The notes: generated by a model not told the origin, from the sequence alone. Shown: positions 7,131-15,966, counted from the first letter of the stretch. The stretch: DNA of 64,000 bases from Chryseobacterium gleum (GCA_945881885.1 CAMCVI010000001.1:62001-126000), one strand, 5' to 3'. Translations and numbers: made by a program.

Positions 7131-7646
7131 ATGAAAATAATTCTAGTGGGCTACATGGCTTCAGGAAAAACAACGATTGGAAAATTAATTTCTGAGTTGT
7201 TAAGTATACCTTTTTTTGATTTAGATTATATTATTGAACAAAAATTGCAGCTAAATATTCATGAAATATTTGAACAGAAAGGAGAATTATTTTTTAGAAA
7301 GCAAGAACGAGAAACATTTGAAACTTTTTTAAATTCTACCGATAATTATGTGTTGGCTTTGGGAGGTGGCACACCTTGCTATTTTGATAATTTTTCACTG
7401 TATCAAACAGAATATATAAATAGTTTTTATTTGAAAGCTTCAGTTGGTACTTTACTAAATAGATTGGAAACTCAAAAAAGTACCAGACCCATAATTGCTA
7501 ATTTTAGCAACGAGGCATTAAAAGAATTTGTTGCCAAACACTTATTTGAACGCAATTATTTTTACAATCAGGTACAAACTGTTATTTCTGTTGATGATAA
7601 AAACGAAACGGAAATTGTTTCAGAAATTCTTTCTAAATTAACTTAA
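7131..7646 (+). CDS. aroK: shikimate kinase
   Basis: 171 residues, normal length. Walker A GYMASGKT is at residues 7-14. The shikimate-binding region DLDYIIEQKLQ...FRKQERETF is present, as is the glycine triad in LALGGGTPC. It phosphorylates shikimate in the chorismate pathway, in the cytosol. The pathway partner aroE is also in this window but far away (26922-27680), so the pathway is not clustered. Its last 9 bases overlap the stop of the convergent phosphoribosyltransferase gene. Confidence 0.93.
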   Translation: MKIILVGYMASGKTTIGKLISELLSIPFFDLDYIIEQKLQLNIHEIFEQKGELFFRKQERETFETFLNSTDNYVLALGGGTPCYFDNFSLYQTEYINSFYLKASVGTLLNRLETQKSTRPIIANFSNEALKEFVAKHLFERNYFYNQVQTVISVDDKNETEIVSEILSKLT

Positions 7647-8132
7647 ATACACATAAGAATTCTGTTCTTCAAAAACTACTTGAACGTGTTCTTGTAATGA
7701 AGTAGACAAGGACAACCCCTTAAAATCAGCTTTTACGGGGTATTTTTTGTGGTTTCTATCAATCAAAACAGCTGTTTTAAATTTATTTAGTGGTACGTTT
7801 AAAAAGTGTTTAATGGCATAAATAAGGGTACCACCAGAATTTAAAACATCATCAACTAAAACTAAATTTTTATTTGCATACGCTTTTTCATCTATTGAGG
7901 TTGTAATGCTATCTGCTGGATTTTGTTTGTTAATATGTACTTCACAAAGTGTAATTTTTATATCACTTATACTTCCTAATTGTTGTGCTATTTTTTGAGC
8001 AAAAACAAACCCACTATTTGAAATTCCTGCAATAATCAATTCAGAATCGTTTGCAAATGTTTCATATACTTGATACGCAATTCGTTTTGTTTTGTGTTCT
8101 ATTTCTTTGTGTGTTAAAATAATGTGTTGCAT
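7638..8132 (-). CDS. phosphoribosyltransferase-family protein
   Basis: 164 residues from ATG 8130-8132. An upstream ATG in the same frame would add ten residues in a T/A-rich stretch and looks less likely. The type I PRTase fold is shown by the PRPP loop VLVDDVLNSGGTL and by the hydrophobic strand ELIIAGISNSG. The C-terminal half (TAVLIDRNHKKYPVKADFKG) resembles PyrR/uracil-type PRTases, where the sequence D-R-x-H-K-x-x-P is typical. It may be a PyrR-like regulator or a salvage enzyme; the substrate cannot be told. It converges tail to tail with aroK, with a 9-base overlap. Confidence 0.8.
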   Translation of the reverse strand: MQHIILTHKEIEHKTKRIAYQVYETFANDSELIIAGISNSGFVFAQKIAQQLGSISDIKITLCEVHINKQNPADSITTSIDEKAYANKNLVLVDDVLNSGGTLIYAIKHFLNVPLNKFKTAVLIDRNHKKYPVKADFKGLSLSTSLQEHVQVVFEEQNSYVYLS

Positions 8133-8146
8133 GGTTTTTTTTTTTT

Positions 8147-8154
8147 CAAATGTA
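8147..8154 (-). promoter_or_regulatory. -7 element of the phosphoribosyltransferase gene
   Basis: Perfect TACATTTG on the minus strand, 14 bases before the chosen ATG. This position also argues for the ATG at 8132 rather than 8162. No convincing TTG lies 19-21 bases upstream. Confidence 0.45.
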
Positions 8155-8267
8155 AAAAACAATTCTTTATTAGTATGTGGTTTTATAGAATTTTATGTAA
8201 CCGGAATCAAAATACGACAATTCTTATCCGTCTATTGATTAAAATATTTTTTATTCAATAACATGCT

Positions 8268-8630
8268 TTATTCCGTGTAATCGTCAATATCTCTTCGGTC
8301 TTTTTTGGTAGGTCTTCCTTCTCCTTTTGCTCTATAATGTTCTTTCGCAAGTTTAATTATTTCCAAATGTTCAAAGGTTTCGGGCGGTGTTTCATCTTTT
8401 CTATATAAATCTACAATTTTTGCCGCGACTCTACTGGTTGGAATGTCTAAAACTTTAATAATGTAGTTTATTTGGTCTCTTCGTAGTGTAATTTTGTCTA
8501 AAGGAAACACATCTCTTGATGCTTTTGCTTTTACATTATTTACTGAAACATGGCCTTTTTTTATGGCTTCTGCAGCTAAACCCCTAGTTTTAAAGTATCT
8601 GATGCACCATAAATATTTATCAATTCGCAT
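8268..8630 (-). CDS. hslR: S4-domain RNA-binding protein, Hsp15 homologue
   Basis: 120 residues. The N-terminal S4 domain reads MRIDKYLWCIRYFKTRGLAAEAIKKGHVSVNNVKAKASRDV in pieces typical of HslR/Hsp15: RIDKYLW, FKTR, A-x-x-AI-x-x-GHV-x-V-N. The C-terminal tail is basic (RAKGEGRPTKKDRR), as in the family. Hsp15 binds stalled 50S subunits carrying peptidyl-tRNA after heat shock. It is divergent from the lipoprotein gene at 8717, with 86 bases between them. Confidence 0.9.
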   Translation of the reverse strand: MRIDKYLWCIRYFKTRGLAAEAIKKGHVSVNNVKAKASRDVFPLDKITLRRDQINYIIKVLDIPTSRVAAKIVDLYRKDETPPETFEHLEIIKLAKEHYRAKGEGRPTKKDRRDIDDYTE

Positions 8631-8654
8631 AAAATCAAAAATGAATGTTAATAT

Positions 8655-8686
8655 TTGTACAAAAATAAATGAAAATCGTATCTTGC
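8655..8686 (+). promoter_or_regulatory. possible promoter of the FKBP-like lipoprotein
   Basis: TTG 8655-8657, 21 bases, then TATCTTGC (8679-8686), one mismatch from the consensus, 30 bases before ATG 8717. Confidence 0.4.
8660..8667 (-). promoter_or_regulatory. -7 element of hslR
   Basis: TATTTTTG on the minus strand matches TAnnTTTG, 29 bases before the hslR ATG. No clear TTG upstream. Confidence 0.4.
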
Positions 8687-8716
8687 GACCACTTTTTTAA
8701 ATTAAATTTTTACAAA

Positions 8717-9652
8717 ATGAAATTACCATTAAGATTATTACTTTTAATACCTTTTATATTTATTATGGTAGGTTGTCCTGGTGAAGATACTACAGAAACC
8801 TTTCAATCAAGACCTTATTCAGAGGTTTATAATGAAGATATAGCTGAAATTGAAGACTTTATGGATGAACATTTCATTACAGTTGATGCTACGTATAATG
8901 TAACTTTTACTAAAATTACTGCTACAACTCCAGGAACGCCAATTTTTGATGCATTAGATACTTCTGCTAGTCAAAATAATCCTTTAAAACCATTAAAATT
9001 TAAAACTATTTCAAAAGAAGGAGTGGATCATAAACTTTATTACTTAAAACTAAATGAAGGCGCAGGATCTAATCCAACAAGATTGGATTCGGTTTTCACA
9101 TCTTATAAAGGATATAAAACTGATTTGTCAAGTTTTGATTCCGCTTCAAGTCCAACTTGGTTTCAATTGCAAGATGTAATTCAAGGATGGCAAGAAGTTT
9201 TTCCTGAATTTAAGTCATCCGTAGGACAAACTATTAATTCTGATGGAACTATCACTTTTAATAATTTTGGTGCAGGTATTATGTTTGTTCCATCAGGCTT
9301 AGCTTATTTTAGTGGAACTGGTGGAGGTTCAATCGGTTCCTATACACCAATTATTTTTACTTTTAAATTAATAAAAGTAAGATACAAGGATCATGATGGA
9401 GATAAAATTTTATCGAAAGACGAATATGGTGGACCCACATCAGGGTCTCCGCTAGATACCGACGGTGACGGAAAACCTGATTATGCCGATTTTGATGATG
9501 ATAATGATGGTAAATTAACTAAAGAGGAAATTCGAATTACAGCAGGTGTTACAGGTTGGTATACATATAACTTAATACCTGATTGTGCTGGGATAGTTTT
9601 TGGAAGTCCAGGTTTTAATAAAAGAAGACATCTAGATACATCTTGTCAATAA
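8717..9652 (+). CDS. lipoprotein with FKBP-like region and acidic calcium-binding-type repeats
   Basis: 311 residues from ATG 8717. An upstream ATG at 8669 would place 16 polar residues before the signal peptide and overlaps the promoter region. The lipobox is FIMVGC with Cys20. The middle (about 60-210) looks like the flavobacterial FKBP-type peptidyl-prolyl isomerase lipoproteins (GWQEVFPEFKSSVGQT, VPSGLAYFS, and a closing strand IIFTFKLIKV). The C-terminal part (about 230-280) has DHDGDKILSKDE and DTDGDGKPDYADFDDDNDGK, matching EF-hand/TSP3-like Ca loops inserted after the isomerase strand. It is likely anchored in the outer membrane and assists folding of exported proteins. Confidence 0.8.
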   Translation: MKLPLRLLLLIPFIFIMVGCPGEDTTETFQSRPYSEVYNEDIAEIEDFMDEHFITVDATYNVTFTKITATTPGTPIFDALDTSASQNNPLKPLKFKTISKEGVDHKLYYLKLNEGAGSNPTRLDSVFTSYKGYKTDLSSFDSASSPTWFQLQDVIQGWQEVFPEFKSSVGQTINSDGTITFNNFGAGIMFVPSGLAYFSGTGGGSIGSYTPIIFTFKLIKVRYKDHDGDKILSKDEYGGPTSGSPLDTDGDGKPDYADFDDDNDGKLTKEEIRITAGVTGWYTYNLIPDCAGIVFGSPGFNKRRHLDTSCQ

Positions 9653-9661
9653 TTTTTAAAT

Positions 9662-9683
9662 CCTGCTAAAAGCAGGTTTTTTT
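9662..9683 (+). terminator. rho-independent terminator of the lipoprotein gene
   Basis: CCTGC/GCAGG stem with a 5-base loop followed by seven T, 9 bases after the stop codon. Confidence 0.85.
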
Positions 9684-9685
9684 AT

Positions 9686-9715
9686 TTGTAATACTAATCT
9701 GAAACTTTATCTTTG
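9686..9715 (+). promoter_or_regulatory. promoter of the dapD-glycosyltransferase operon
   Basis: TTG 9686-9688, 19 bases, TATCTTTG 9708-9715 (full consensus), 14 bases before the dapD ATG at 9730. It starts just after the T-run of the preceding terminator. Confidence 0.75.
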
Positions 9716-9729
9716 TTAAAAATAGTATT

Positions 9730-10545
9730 ATGACAAACTTACAATCAATCATAGAAAAGGCATGGGAAAACCGTGAACTTTTGCAACAAGAAGCCACACA
9801 AAACGCCATAAGGGAAGTTGTTGAATTATTAGATAATGGTTCGCTACGCGTGGCAGAGCCAGTTGCAAATGGTTGGCAAGTAAACGAATGGGTCAAAAAA
9901 GCGGTTGTAATGTATTTTCCCATACAGAAAATGGAAACATTAGAAGCTGGTATTTTTGAATACCACGATAAAATTCCTTTAAAAAGAAACTTTGCCGAAC
10001 GAGGCATTCGAGTGGTACCAAATGCTGTAGCTCGCCATGGTGCTTATATTTCATCGGGTGTAATTTTAATGCCTTCTTATGTGAACATTGGTGCATACGT
10101 AGACGAAGGGACTATGGTTGATACTTGGGCAACCGTTGGAAGCTGTGCACAAATTGGAAAACATGTTCATTTGAGTGGCGGAGTAGGTATTGGTGGCGTT
10201 TTAGAACCTTTACAAGCGGCACCAGTAATTATTGAGGACGGCGCATTTATTGGTTCTCGTTGTATAGTTGTAGAAGGTGTAAGAGTAGAAAAAGAAGCCG
10301 TTTTAGGTGCAAATGTTTGCTTGACCGCTTCCACTAAAATTATTGATGTTACTGGAGCTGAACCAATAGAATACAAAGGAATTGTACCTGCAAGATCTGT
10401 AGTAATTCCTGGAACATATACAAAGAAATTTCCTGCTGGAGATTTTCAAGTGCCTTGTGCTTTAATAATTGGACAAAGAAAAGCTTCTACAGATTTAAAA
10501 ACGTCTTTAAACGATGCTTTGCGCGAATATAATGTAGCGGTATAA
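9730..10545 (+). CDS. dapD: 2,3,4,5-tetrahydropyridine-2,6-dicarboxylate N-succinyltransferase
   Basis: 271 residues, the normal DapD length. The C-terminal half (about 100-220) is a left-handed beta-helix of hexapeptide repeats, seen in VNIGAYVDEGTMVDTWATVGSCAQIG and GAFIGSRCIVVEGVRVEKEAVLGANV in pieces. The conserved family segment RGIRVVPNAVARHGAYI is intact. It adds succinyl from succinyl-CoA in the succinylase branch of lysine/diaminopimelate synthesis. The TAA overlaps the ATG of the following GT9 gene by one base, so peptidoglycan precursor supply and a surface-glycan enzyme share a transcript. Confidence 0.95.
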   Translation: MTNLQSIIEKAWENRELLQQEATQNAIREVVELLDNGSLRVAEPVANGWQVNEWVKKAVVMYFPIQKMETLEAGIFEYHDKIPLKRNFAERGIRVVPNAVARHGAYISSGVILMPSYVNIGAYVDEGTMVDTWATVGSCAQIGKHVHLSGGVGIGGVLEPLQAAPVIIEDGAFIGSRCIVVEGVRVEKEAVLGANVCLTASTKIIDVTGAEPIEYKGIVPARSVVIPGTYTKKFPAGDFQVPCALIIGQRKASTDLKTSLNDALREYNVAV

Positions 10546-11585
10546 TGAAAATTTTAGTAATTCAAAAAAAAAGAATTGGAGATGTACTCACAAGTACTAT
10601 TATTCTGGAAGCACTCAGAGCGCATTTTCCTGATGCTGAATTACATTATTTAGTGTACGAAAACAGTTATGCTGTAGTAAAAAACAACAAATTCATAGAT
10701 AAAATTGTAATTCTGGATGAAAAATCAAGAAAAGGGAAATTGGCCTTTCTTACTTTTTTATTCAAAATCAGAAAAGAAAAATACGACATTGTTATTGATG
10801 CTTATGGGAAACCAAATAGCGTAATATTGGCTTGGTTTTCGGGTGCAAAAAAAACAATTTCATTTGAAAAAAGTTATTCGAAGTTGCTATTAACAAATGT
10901 TGTAAATAGAAAGATGTCTTCAGATTCAAATGCTTCCAAAGCACTGGAGCACAGAATGGCTTTGTTGAAACCCTTAGGAATTAACTTTAAATTATTGGCA
11001 CCAAAATTATTTTTATCTGAAGAAGAAATTAATATTGGAAAGCAAAAATTAATTGAAGCCAAAATTGATATTTCTAAAAATTTATTAATGATTAGCGCTT
11101 TAGGTAGTCAAGATGTAAAGAATTATCCGTTGCCTTATATGGCACAAGTTTTAGATTATATTGTTGAACAAAAAGAAGTACAAATTTTATTTAATTATCT
11201 TCCGTGGCAACAAAATCAGGCCATTGAAATATATAATTTATGCAACGAAACTACTAAAAAAAATATTTTTATTGATTTTTTTCAAGAAGATTTGCGTGAA
11301 TTTTTAGCTATTTTGTTTCACTGTCAAGCCCTAATTGGAAATGAAGGAGGCGCTGCAAATATGGCAAAAGCATTACAAATACCAACTTTTAGTATTTATT
11401 CGCCGGGAATTATGAAAGCAAGTTGGAATTTATTTGAAAACACAACTACCAATATTTCTGTTCATTATGATGATTATCCTCACGAATTGCCTAACGAAGG
11501 CGATTTATTTGAAAAATACAGTAAATTTAAACCCAATTACTTTTACAAAACGTTACATGATTTTTTAAATTTTAATTGTAAGTAA
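10545..11585 (+). CDS. glycosyltransferase family 9 (heptosyltransferase-like)
   Basis: 346 residues, GT-B fold. The N-terminus KILVIQKKRIGDVLTSTIILEAL is the GT9 signature (RIGDVLxxTP type). The C-terminal nucleotide-sugar site reads ALIGNEGGAANMAKALQIPTFSIYSP, equivalent to the GxDTGPxHLAxALGxPxxxLFGP motif of WaaC/WaaF, with G-N-E-G-G replacing the more usual S/D-G. It probably transfers a heptose or a related sugar onto the LPS core in the cytoplasm. It overlaps dapD by one base and is directly adjacent to the GT4 gene that starts at 11586. Confidence 0.87.
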   Translation: MKILVIQKKRIGDVLTSTIILEALRAHFPDAELHYLVYENSYAVVKNNKFIDKIVILDEKSRKGKLAFLTFLFKIRKEKYDIVIDAYGKPNSVILAWFSGAKKTISFEKSYSKLLLTNVVNRKMSSDSNASKALEHRMALLKPLGINFKLLAPKLFLSEEEINIGKQKLIEAKIDISKNLLMISALGSQDVKNYPLPYMAQVLDYIVEQKEVQILFNYLPWQQNQAIEIYNLCNETTKKNIFIDFFQEDLREFLAILFHCQALIGNEGGAANMAKALQIPTFSIYSPGIMKASWNLFENTTTNISVHYDDYPHELPNEGDLFEKYSKFKPNYFYKTLHDFLNFNCK

Positions 11586-12707
11586 ATGAAGATAGGATTT
11601 GAAGCCAAACGCGTTTTTCATAACAAAACTGGTTTAGGAAATTACGGTAGAGATTTGGTTCGCGTGTTAGCAACATATTTTCCAGAGAACAAGTATTTTT
11701 TATACAATCCTAAAAAAAATAAAACTCCTCTTTTTGTCACAAATAACACAAATGTTTTTGAGAAAAATCCAAGATCTAAATTCGATCAAAAATTTAAAAA
11801 TTATTGGCGACAAAATACTGTTGTTAAAGATCTTATTAAAGATGAAATAGTTTTATATCACGGACTTTCAGGAGAATTGTCTTCAGGTTTGTCTAAAAGC
11901 GGGATTAAATCGATAGTTACTATTCACGATTTAATTTTTGTTAGATATCCTAAATTATATTCTTTTTTTGATAGAAAAATTCATTTTTATAAGTTTAAAA
12001 AAGCCGCTAAAAATGCCAATTTAATTATTGCAATAAGCGAGCAAACAAAAAAAGATATTATTTCATATTTGAACATTGATGCAAGTAAAATAGTAGTAGT
12101 TTATCAAGGTTGTCAAGATGTTTATAAAAAAGAGTATTCTGAATTAGAAAAACAAATTGTTTCAAAAAAGTATAATTTGCCTTCAAAATTTGTACTAAAT
12201 GTTGGTACAATAGAAGAAAGAAAAAATGCATTAACCATTGTAAAATCAATAAAAAAATTGGATATTGATTTAGTTTTAATTGGAAAACAAACAGATTATT
12301 GCCAAAAAATTCAACAATATATTTCGGAAAATAATTTAAAGAATCGTGTTCATTTTTTGAAAGGATTAACAAATGAAGAATTAGCTATTACTTATCAATT
12401 GGCGTCAGTTTTTGTTTACCCATCACTATTTGAAGGCTTTGGAATACCAATTATAGAAGCATTGTATTCTAAAACACCAGTTATTACTACAAAAAATGGT
12501 GTATTTTCTGAAGCTGCTGGACCAAATTCGTTATACATTGAACCCTTTGACGAGAGAGATTTAGCAAATAAGATTTCTCTTATATTAAAAGATGAATTAC
12601 TTGCTTCAACAATGAAGGAGGAAGGATGGCAATTTGTTCAGCAGTTTAACGATGAAGAAATTGCAAAAAATATTATGAATTGTTATCATCAAGTTCTTTC
12701 AACCTAG
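11586..12707 (+). CDS. glycosyltransferase family 4
   Basis: 373 residues. The N-terminus KIGFEAKRVFHNKTGLGNYGRDLVR is typical of mannosyl/galactosyl GT4 enzymes. The GT4 donor site is at residues about 275-300: PSLFEGFGIPIIEALYSKTPVIT, with the E-x7-E pair (Glu before GFG and Glu before AL). It transfers a sugar from a nucleotide sugar in polysaccharide or LPS assembly. It begins right after the GT9 stop codon. Its 3' end overlaps the convergent GT2 gene by 35 bases. Confidence 0.88.
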   Translation: MKIGFEAKRVFHNKTGLGNYGRDLVRVLATYFPENKYFLYNPKKNKTPLFVTNNTNVFEKNPRSKFDQKFKNYWRQNTVVKDLIKDEIVLYHGLSGELSSGLSKSGIKSIVTIHDLIFVRYPKLYSFFDRKIHFYKFKKAAKNANLIIAISEQTKKDIISYLNIDASKIVVVYQGCQDVYKKEYSELEKQIVSKKYNLPSKFVLNVGTIEERKNALTIVKSIKKLDIDLVLIGKQTDYCQKIQQYISENNLKNRVHFLKGLTNEELAITYQLASVFVYPSLFEGFGIPIIEALYSKTPVITTKNGVFSEAAGPNSLYIEPFDERDLANKISLILKDELLASTMKEEGWQFVQQFNDEEIAKNIMNCYHQVLST

Positions 12708-13425
12708 CATATTTAAGATAATTGCTAAATGCTGCAAACATACTCCATGTAAATCCTGCATAACCATTTAAAAAATTGCGTTGCAAAACATAGTATCTAA
12801 AAAAGTCAAACGGAAATTTTATAATTATTTTTAAAATACTACTTTTTTTATTTTTTTCGTAAAGCAATTCGCCACTCAGCATGGCATATTTAATTTGTTT
12901 TTGAATAGCAGTATTTACATCAAAAACTGTATAATGAAGCATTTCTTGATGTAATTTTCCAATCTTTCCATTTATTTCAATGGTTTCATGTACTTTATTT
13001 GGAGTAAACTTCCCAAAATTTTTATCAAATAATCTTACAATTGGTCGTTTACTTTCCGCGCCATTTCTAAAAATTTTATTTAAAAAAACATGTGTTCTAG
13101 GAATGGTATAGGCGTTTATATTTTCTTGATGTTTTATGTTGTGTAGTTCTGTAATTAAAGCATCAGATAATACTTCATCAGCATCTAAAGAAAGTACCCA
13201 ATCATGAGTTGTTTGTTCTAAGGCAAATTGTTTTTGCAAACCGAAATTTTCAAATTTATGTGAAATTACTTTTGCACCAAATGATTCACATATAGAAACT
13301 GTGGCATCTGTACTTCCAGAATCCACAACAATAATTTCGTCAAATGTTTTTAGTTTTTCTAAACATTTTGAAATAATATGTGCTTCATTATAGGTGATTA
13401 TAAATATTGAAATTTTATGTTTCAT
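12673..13425 (-). CDS. glycosyltransferase family 2 (WaaE/KdtX-like)
   Basis: 250 residues. The GT-A fold shows ISIFIITYNEAHIISKCLEKL, EIIVVDSGSTD and the metal-binding VLSLDADEVLS. The C-terminal part with RPIVRLFDKNFGKFTPNKVHE is characteristic of the WaaE/KdtX family of LPS-core beta-glycosyltransferases. It ends with a hydrophobic stretch near FPFDFFRYYVLQRNFLNGYAG, fitting membrane association. It is the last gene of a six-gene minus-strand operon starting at 17835, and overlaps the previous gene by 11 bases (13415-13425). Confidence 0.87.
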   Translation of the reverse strand: MKHKISIFIITYNEAHIISKCLEKLKTFDEIIVVDSGSTDATVSICESFGAKVISHKFENFGLQKQFALEQTTHDWVLSLDADEVLSDALITELHNIKHQENINAYTIPRTHVFLNKIFRNGAESKRPIVRLFDKNFGKFTPNKVHETIEINGKIGKLHQEMLHYTVFDVNTAIQKQIKYAMLSGELLYEKNKKSSILKIIIKFPFDFFRYYVLQRNFLNGYAGFTWSMFAAFSNYLKYARLKELDDNNS

Positions 13426-14245
13426 TGTTCAAATATTTAGATAAACCATTTTGAATGGCAATCACTTTATTTTTTTTATTAAACTGTCTTATGTTATTAT
13501 TTTTTAACCAATTGTCTTTCGTTGCGTAACTTCTATTATGATTTAAATGCAAACAAATGGCACTGTATCTTATTTGCTTACCTTTTATGTTGTTGTGTAA
13601 CAAACGTTCGCCAATTTCTCTATCTAATCCGCCGTATTTCATGTCTTCATTAAAACCATTTACAGCTATTAAATCTTCTTTAAAACAAGAAGTATTGTGT
13701 CCATTAAATGTTTTTTTTGTAGGTGTTATCCAATTCATTAAATAGCCAAAGATTTTATTTTTTGTAAGTTTTATCAACTTATAATTCCATTTCAAACCAT
13801 TTTCTTTAAGCCATTTGGTTTGAAAACAACTTTGCTTTTTTATGTCAATTTCTGAAATAGAATTGGAAACAAAATCATTTAATTTGAAGTAACCACCAGA
13901 CAAAAAATAGCCTTTTTTCATATGTTTTAAATGGGTTGCTACAAAATCATTACGTGGAATACAATCTCCGTCCGAAAATAAAATATACTGACAAGAAGCT
14001 TGAATAATGGCCTTGTTTAAGACTTTAGTTTTTTGAAAGCCTTCATCTTTTTGCCAAACATGAACAATAGGTTTTTTAAATACAGTTTGAAATCTATCAA
14101 TTACACTTTTTGTATGATTTGTAGATCCGTCATCGGCAATAATCAATTCAAAATCGGTGTGTGTTTGCACAGCGTAGCCCCATAAAACCTTTTCCAACCA
14201 AGTTTCAGAATTGTAAGTAGTAAGTATTATAGAAATTGTACTCAA
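13415..14245 (-). CDS. glycosyltransferase family 2 with C-terminal galactosyltransferase-like domain
   Basis: 276 residues. It starts at a TTG codon (14243-14245) because the GT2 fold begins at once (STISIILTTYNSETWLEKVL) and no ATG lies upstream in frame. Motifs are FELIIADDGSTNHT and ILFSDGDCIPRNDF (DxD). The C-terminal acceptor domain (Glyco_transf_7C-like) is shown by NGFNEDMKYGGLDREIGERL. The operon context indicates synthesis of an LPS-core or surface glycan. It is separated by 6 bases from the deacetylase gene. Confidence 0.85.
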   Translation of the reverse strand: MSTISIILTTYNSETWLEKVLWGYAVQTHTDFELIIADDGSTNHTKSVIDRFQTVFKKPIVHVWQKDEGFQKTKVLNKAIIQASCQYILFSDGDCIPRNDFVATHLKHMKKGYFLSGGYFKLNDFVSNSISEIDIKKQSCFQTKWLKENGLKWNYKLIKLTKNKIFGYLMNWITPTKKTFNGHNTSCFKEDLIAVNGFNEDMKYGGLDREIGERLLHNNIKGKQIRYSAICLHLNHNRSYATKDNWLKNNNIRQFNKKNKVIAIQNGLSKYLNNET

Positions 14246-14251
14246 AAAAGA

Positions 14252-15034
14252 TTATTTTAAATTTTTTAGAATTAAAAATTCTTTGAAAGTACCAAATATA
14301 TATTTTTTTTCTTTCATGGCTTGTAAAAAAAGGCTTAATCTTTCCGTCATTGCATTACCGGAGTTTTTACTTACATATTTAGGGAAATTATAAACGGTTT
14401 TATCATCAAGTAGTGTGAATTCCCAAGGATGAAAATATATATTTAAATAACCGTCATTTTTATAGGTCCATTTTGCTAAAAATTTATAAATACCTAAAGG
14501 TAAATTATGAAAAGACAGCCAAAATAAAGGAAATCGTATAATTGGACTTACAGATGCGGGTATTTGCCAAACATTATGTAATTTAAAATAGGTTCTGGGT
14601 TTATCTAAATGATTATATCTTCCGGGCAAAAATGTTGGATTAATTGAGGAATTGTAAAGATATCCTGCATTTTCAATTTCTCGTTCATCTACGGGATACA
14701 TTCTAGGCATTCTAAATCCAATCACTTCAGAATTTGAAAGTGCTTCTAGGGCTTCTTTTGATTGTTTTAAATGGGTAATTTCAAAATTACTATGATAATA
14801 GGTATGTGATGCCAATTCATGACCTTCATTAATAATTCTTTTAATTAAATGAGGTACTTTTTTAGCAAATACAACAGTTGAAAAAAACGTAGCTTTAATT
14901 TGATGTTTTTGCAGTATATTTAAAATTATTTCAGTTCCTTTTTCTGAAACGGCAATTTGATTTTCAAAGGAAATATCTTTACCATACTCAAAAGGCATGT
15001 CAAACTCTTCTATATCGAAACTCAGTAAAATCAT
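14252..15034 (-). CDS. polysaccharide deacetylase (NodB homology)
   Basis: 260 residues. The NodB fold starts MILLSFDIEEFDMPFEYG, where the DxE/D pair is the catalytic base region. The metal-binding motif is SHTYYH (S-H-x3-H) in GHELASHTYYHSNFE. The later motif GFRMPRMYPVDERE corresponds to the R-P-P region and YFHPWEF supplies the distal His. It would remove an acetyl or similar group from a carbohydrate. The TGA overlaps by ATGA with the upstream GT2 gene (15031-15034). A cytoplasmic location is likely because no signal peptide is visible. Confidence 0.88.
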   Translation of the reverse strand: MILLSFDIEEFDMPFEYGKDISFENQIAVSEKGTEIILNILQKHQIKATFFSTVVFAKKVPHLIKRIINEGHELASHTYYHSNFEITHLKQSKEALEALSNSEVIGFRMPRMYPVDEREIENAGYLYNSSINPTFLPGRYNHLDKPRTYFKLHNVWQIPASVSPIIRFPLFWLSFHNLPLGIYKFLAKWTYKNDGYLNIYFHPWEFTLLDDKTVYNFPKYVSKNSGNAMTERLSLFLQAMKEKKYIFGTFKEFLILKNLK

Positions 15035-15966
15035 TTGTAATTGGTGCTGCTAATAATATAATTTGGTCTTCCTTTAGATTGCATAAATAATTTACCAATA
15101 TACACACCAATTATTCCCAATACTACCAAATTAAGTCCTCCAAAGAACACAACTGTTGTAATTACAGAAGCCCATCCTGAAATTACATGTCCATAATATA
15201 CACTATACAAAACATAAGCAATGTAAAACATAAAAGCCATTAAAGATAAACTAACACCTAAAATAATAGCCATTGAAAGTGGTTTTGTGCTAAAAGAAGT
15301 AATGCCTTGAACGGCAAATCGCATCATTTTTCCGACTGTATATTTGCTTTTTCCTGAAAATCTTTCATTTGGTTCATAATGAACAGCAAATTGCTTGAAA
15401 CCAACCCAATTTATTATGCCTCTAATAAACAATTCATTTTCTGTGAAATCCGAAAATACTTGTGCTACTTTTTTGTCAATTAATCTAAAATCAGCTGTTC
15501 CGGGTTCAAATTTAATATCTGAAAGCTTATTCATCAGGGTATAAAAAAGATTGGATGTCTTATTTTTAATAAAACTTAATTTTTTATCTTCTCCTCTAAT
15601 TGTATAAACTACTTCATAGCCTTCTTCCCATTTTTCAATAAGTTTTGGAATTATTTTTGGTGGATGTTGCATGTCGCCGTCCATAGAAATAATTGCGTCA
15701 ACGTCATTTTTCACTAAATCAATTCCTGCTTTAAGGGCGTTTTGATGTCCAAAATTTCTTGATAATTCTAAATAAAAAACATGCTGATGTTCCTTTGATT
15801 TTTCTTTTAAAATCTCGACAGTTTTATCACTTGACCCGTCATCAACAAAAACAAACTTAAAAGTATAGTTTACATTTTTAATGGTTTCATTTAAGGCATG
15901 TATTAAAACATCAATGTTAGTCGCTTCATTATATGAAGGTATCACTACGGCAATGGATTTATTCAT
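15031..15966 (-). CDS. polyprenyl-phosphate glycosyltransferase (GtrB/DPM1-like GT2)
   Basis: 311 residues from ATG 15964-15966; a TTG six bases upstream is less likely. The GT2 domain has VVIPSYNEATNIDVLI, FVFVDDGSSDKT and SMDGDMQHPP (DxDxQHPP), the typical signature of DPM1/GtrB/ArnC enzymes. Two C-terminal membrane helices are at about residues 230-300 (LSMAIILGVSLSLMAFMFYI and VVFFGGLNLVVLGIIGVYIG). It would load a sugar onto undecaprenyl phosphate at the cytoplasmic face, to be used by a GT-C partner. The GT87 protein encoded just upstream, with 8 bases overlap, is that natural partner. Confidence 0.9.
   Translation of the reverse strand: MNKSIAVVIPSYNEATNIDVLIHALNETIKNVNYTFKFVFVDDGSSDKTVEILKEKSKEHQHVFYLELSRNFGHQNALKAGIDLVKNDVDAIISMDGDMQHPPKIIPKLIEKWEEGYEVVYTIRGEDKKLSFIKNKTSNLFYTLMNKLSDIKFEPGTADFRLIDKKVAQVFSDFTENELFIRGIINWVGFKQFAVHYEPNERFSGKSKYTVGKMMRFAVQGITSFSTKPLSMAIILGVSLSLMAFMFYIAYVLYSVYYGHVISGWASVITTVVFFGGLNLVVLGIIGVYIGKLFMQSKGRPNYIISSTNYK

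Noticed and set aside
9666..10096. Minus-strand ORFs of 67-113 residues over dapD
   Set aside because: They lie opposite the highly conserved dapD and look like random frames rich in Ser, Cys and Phe.
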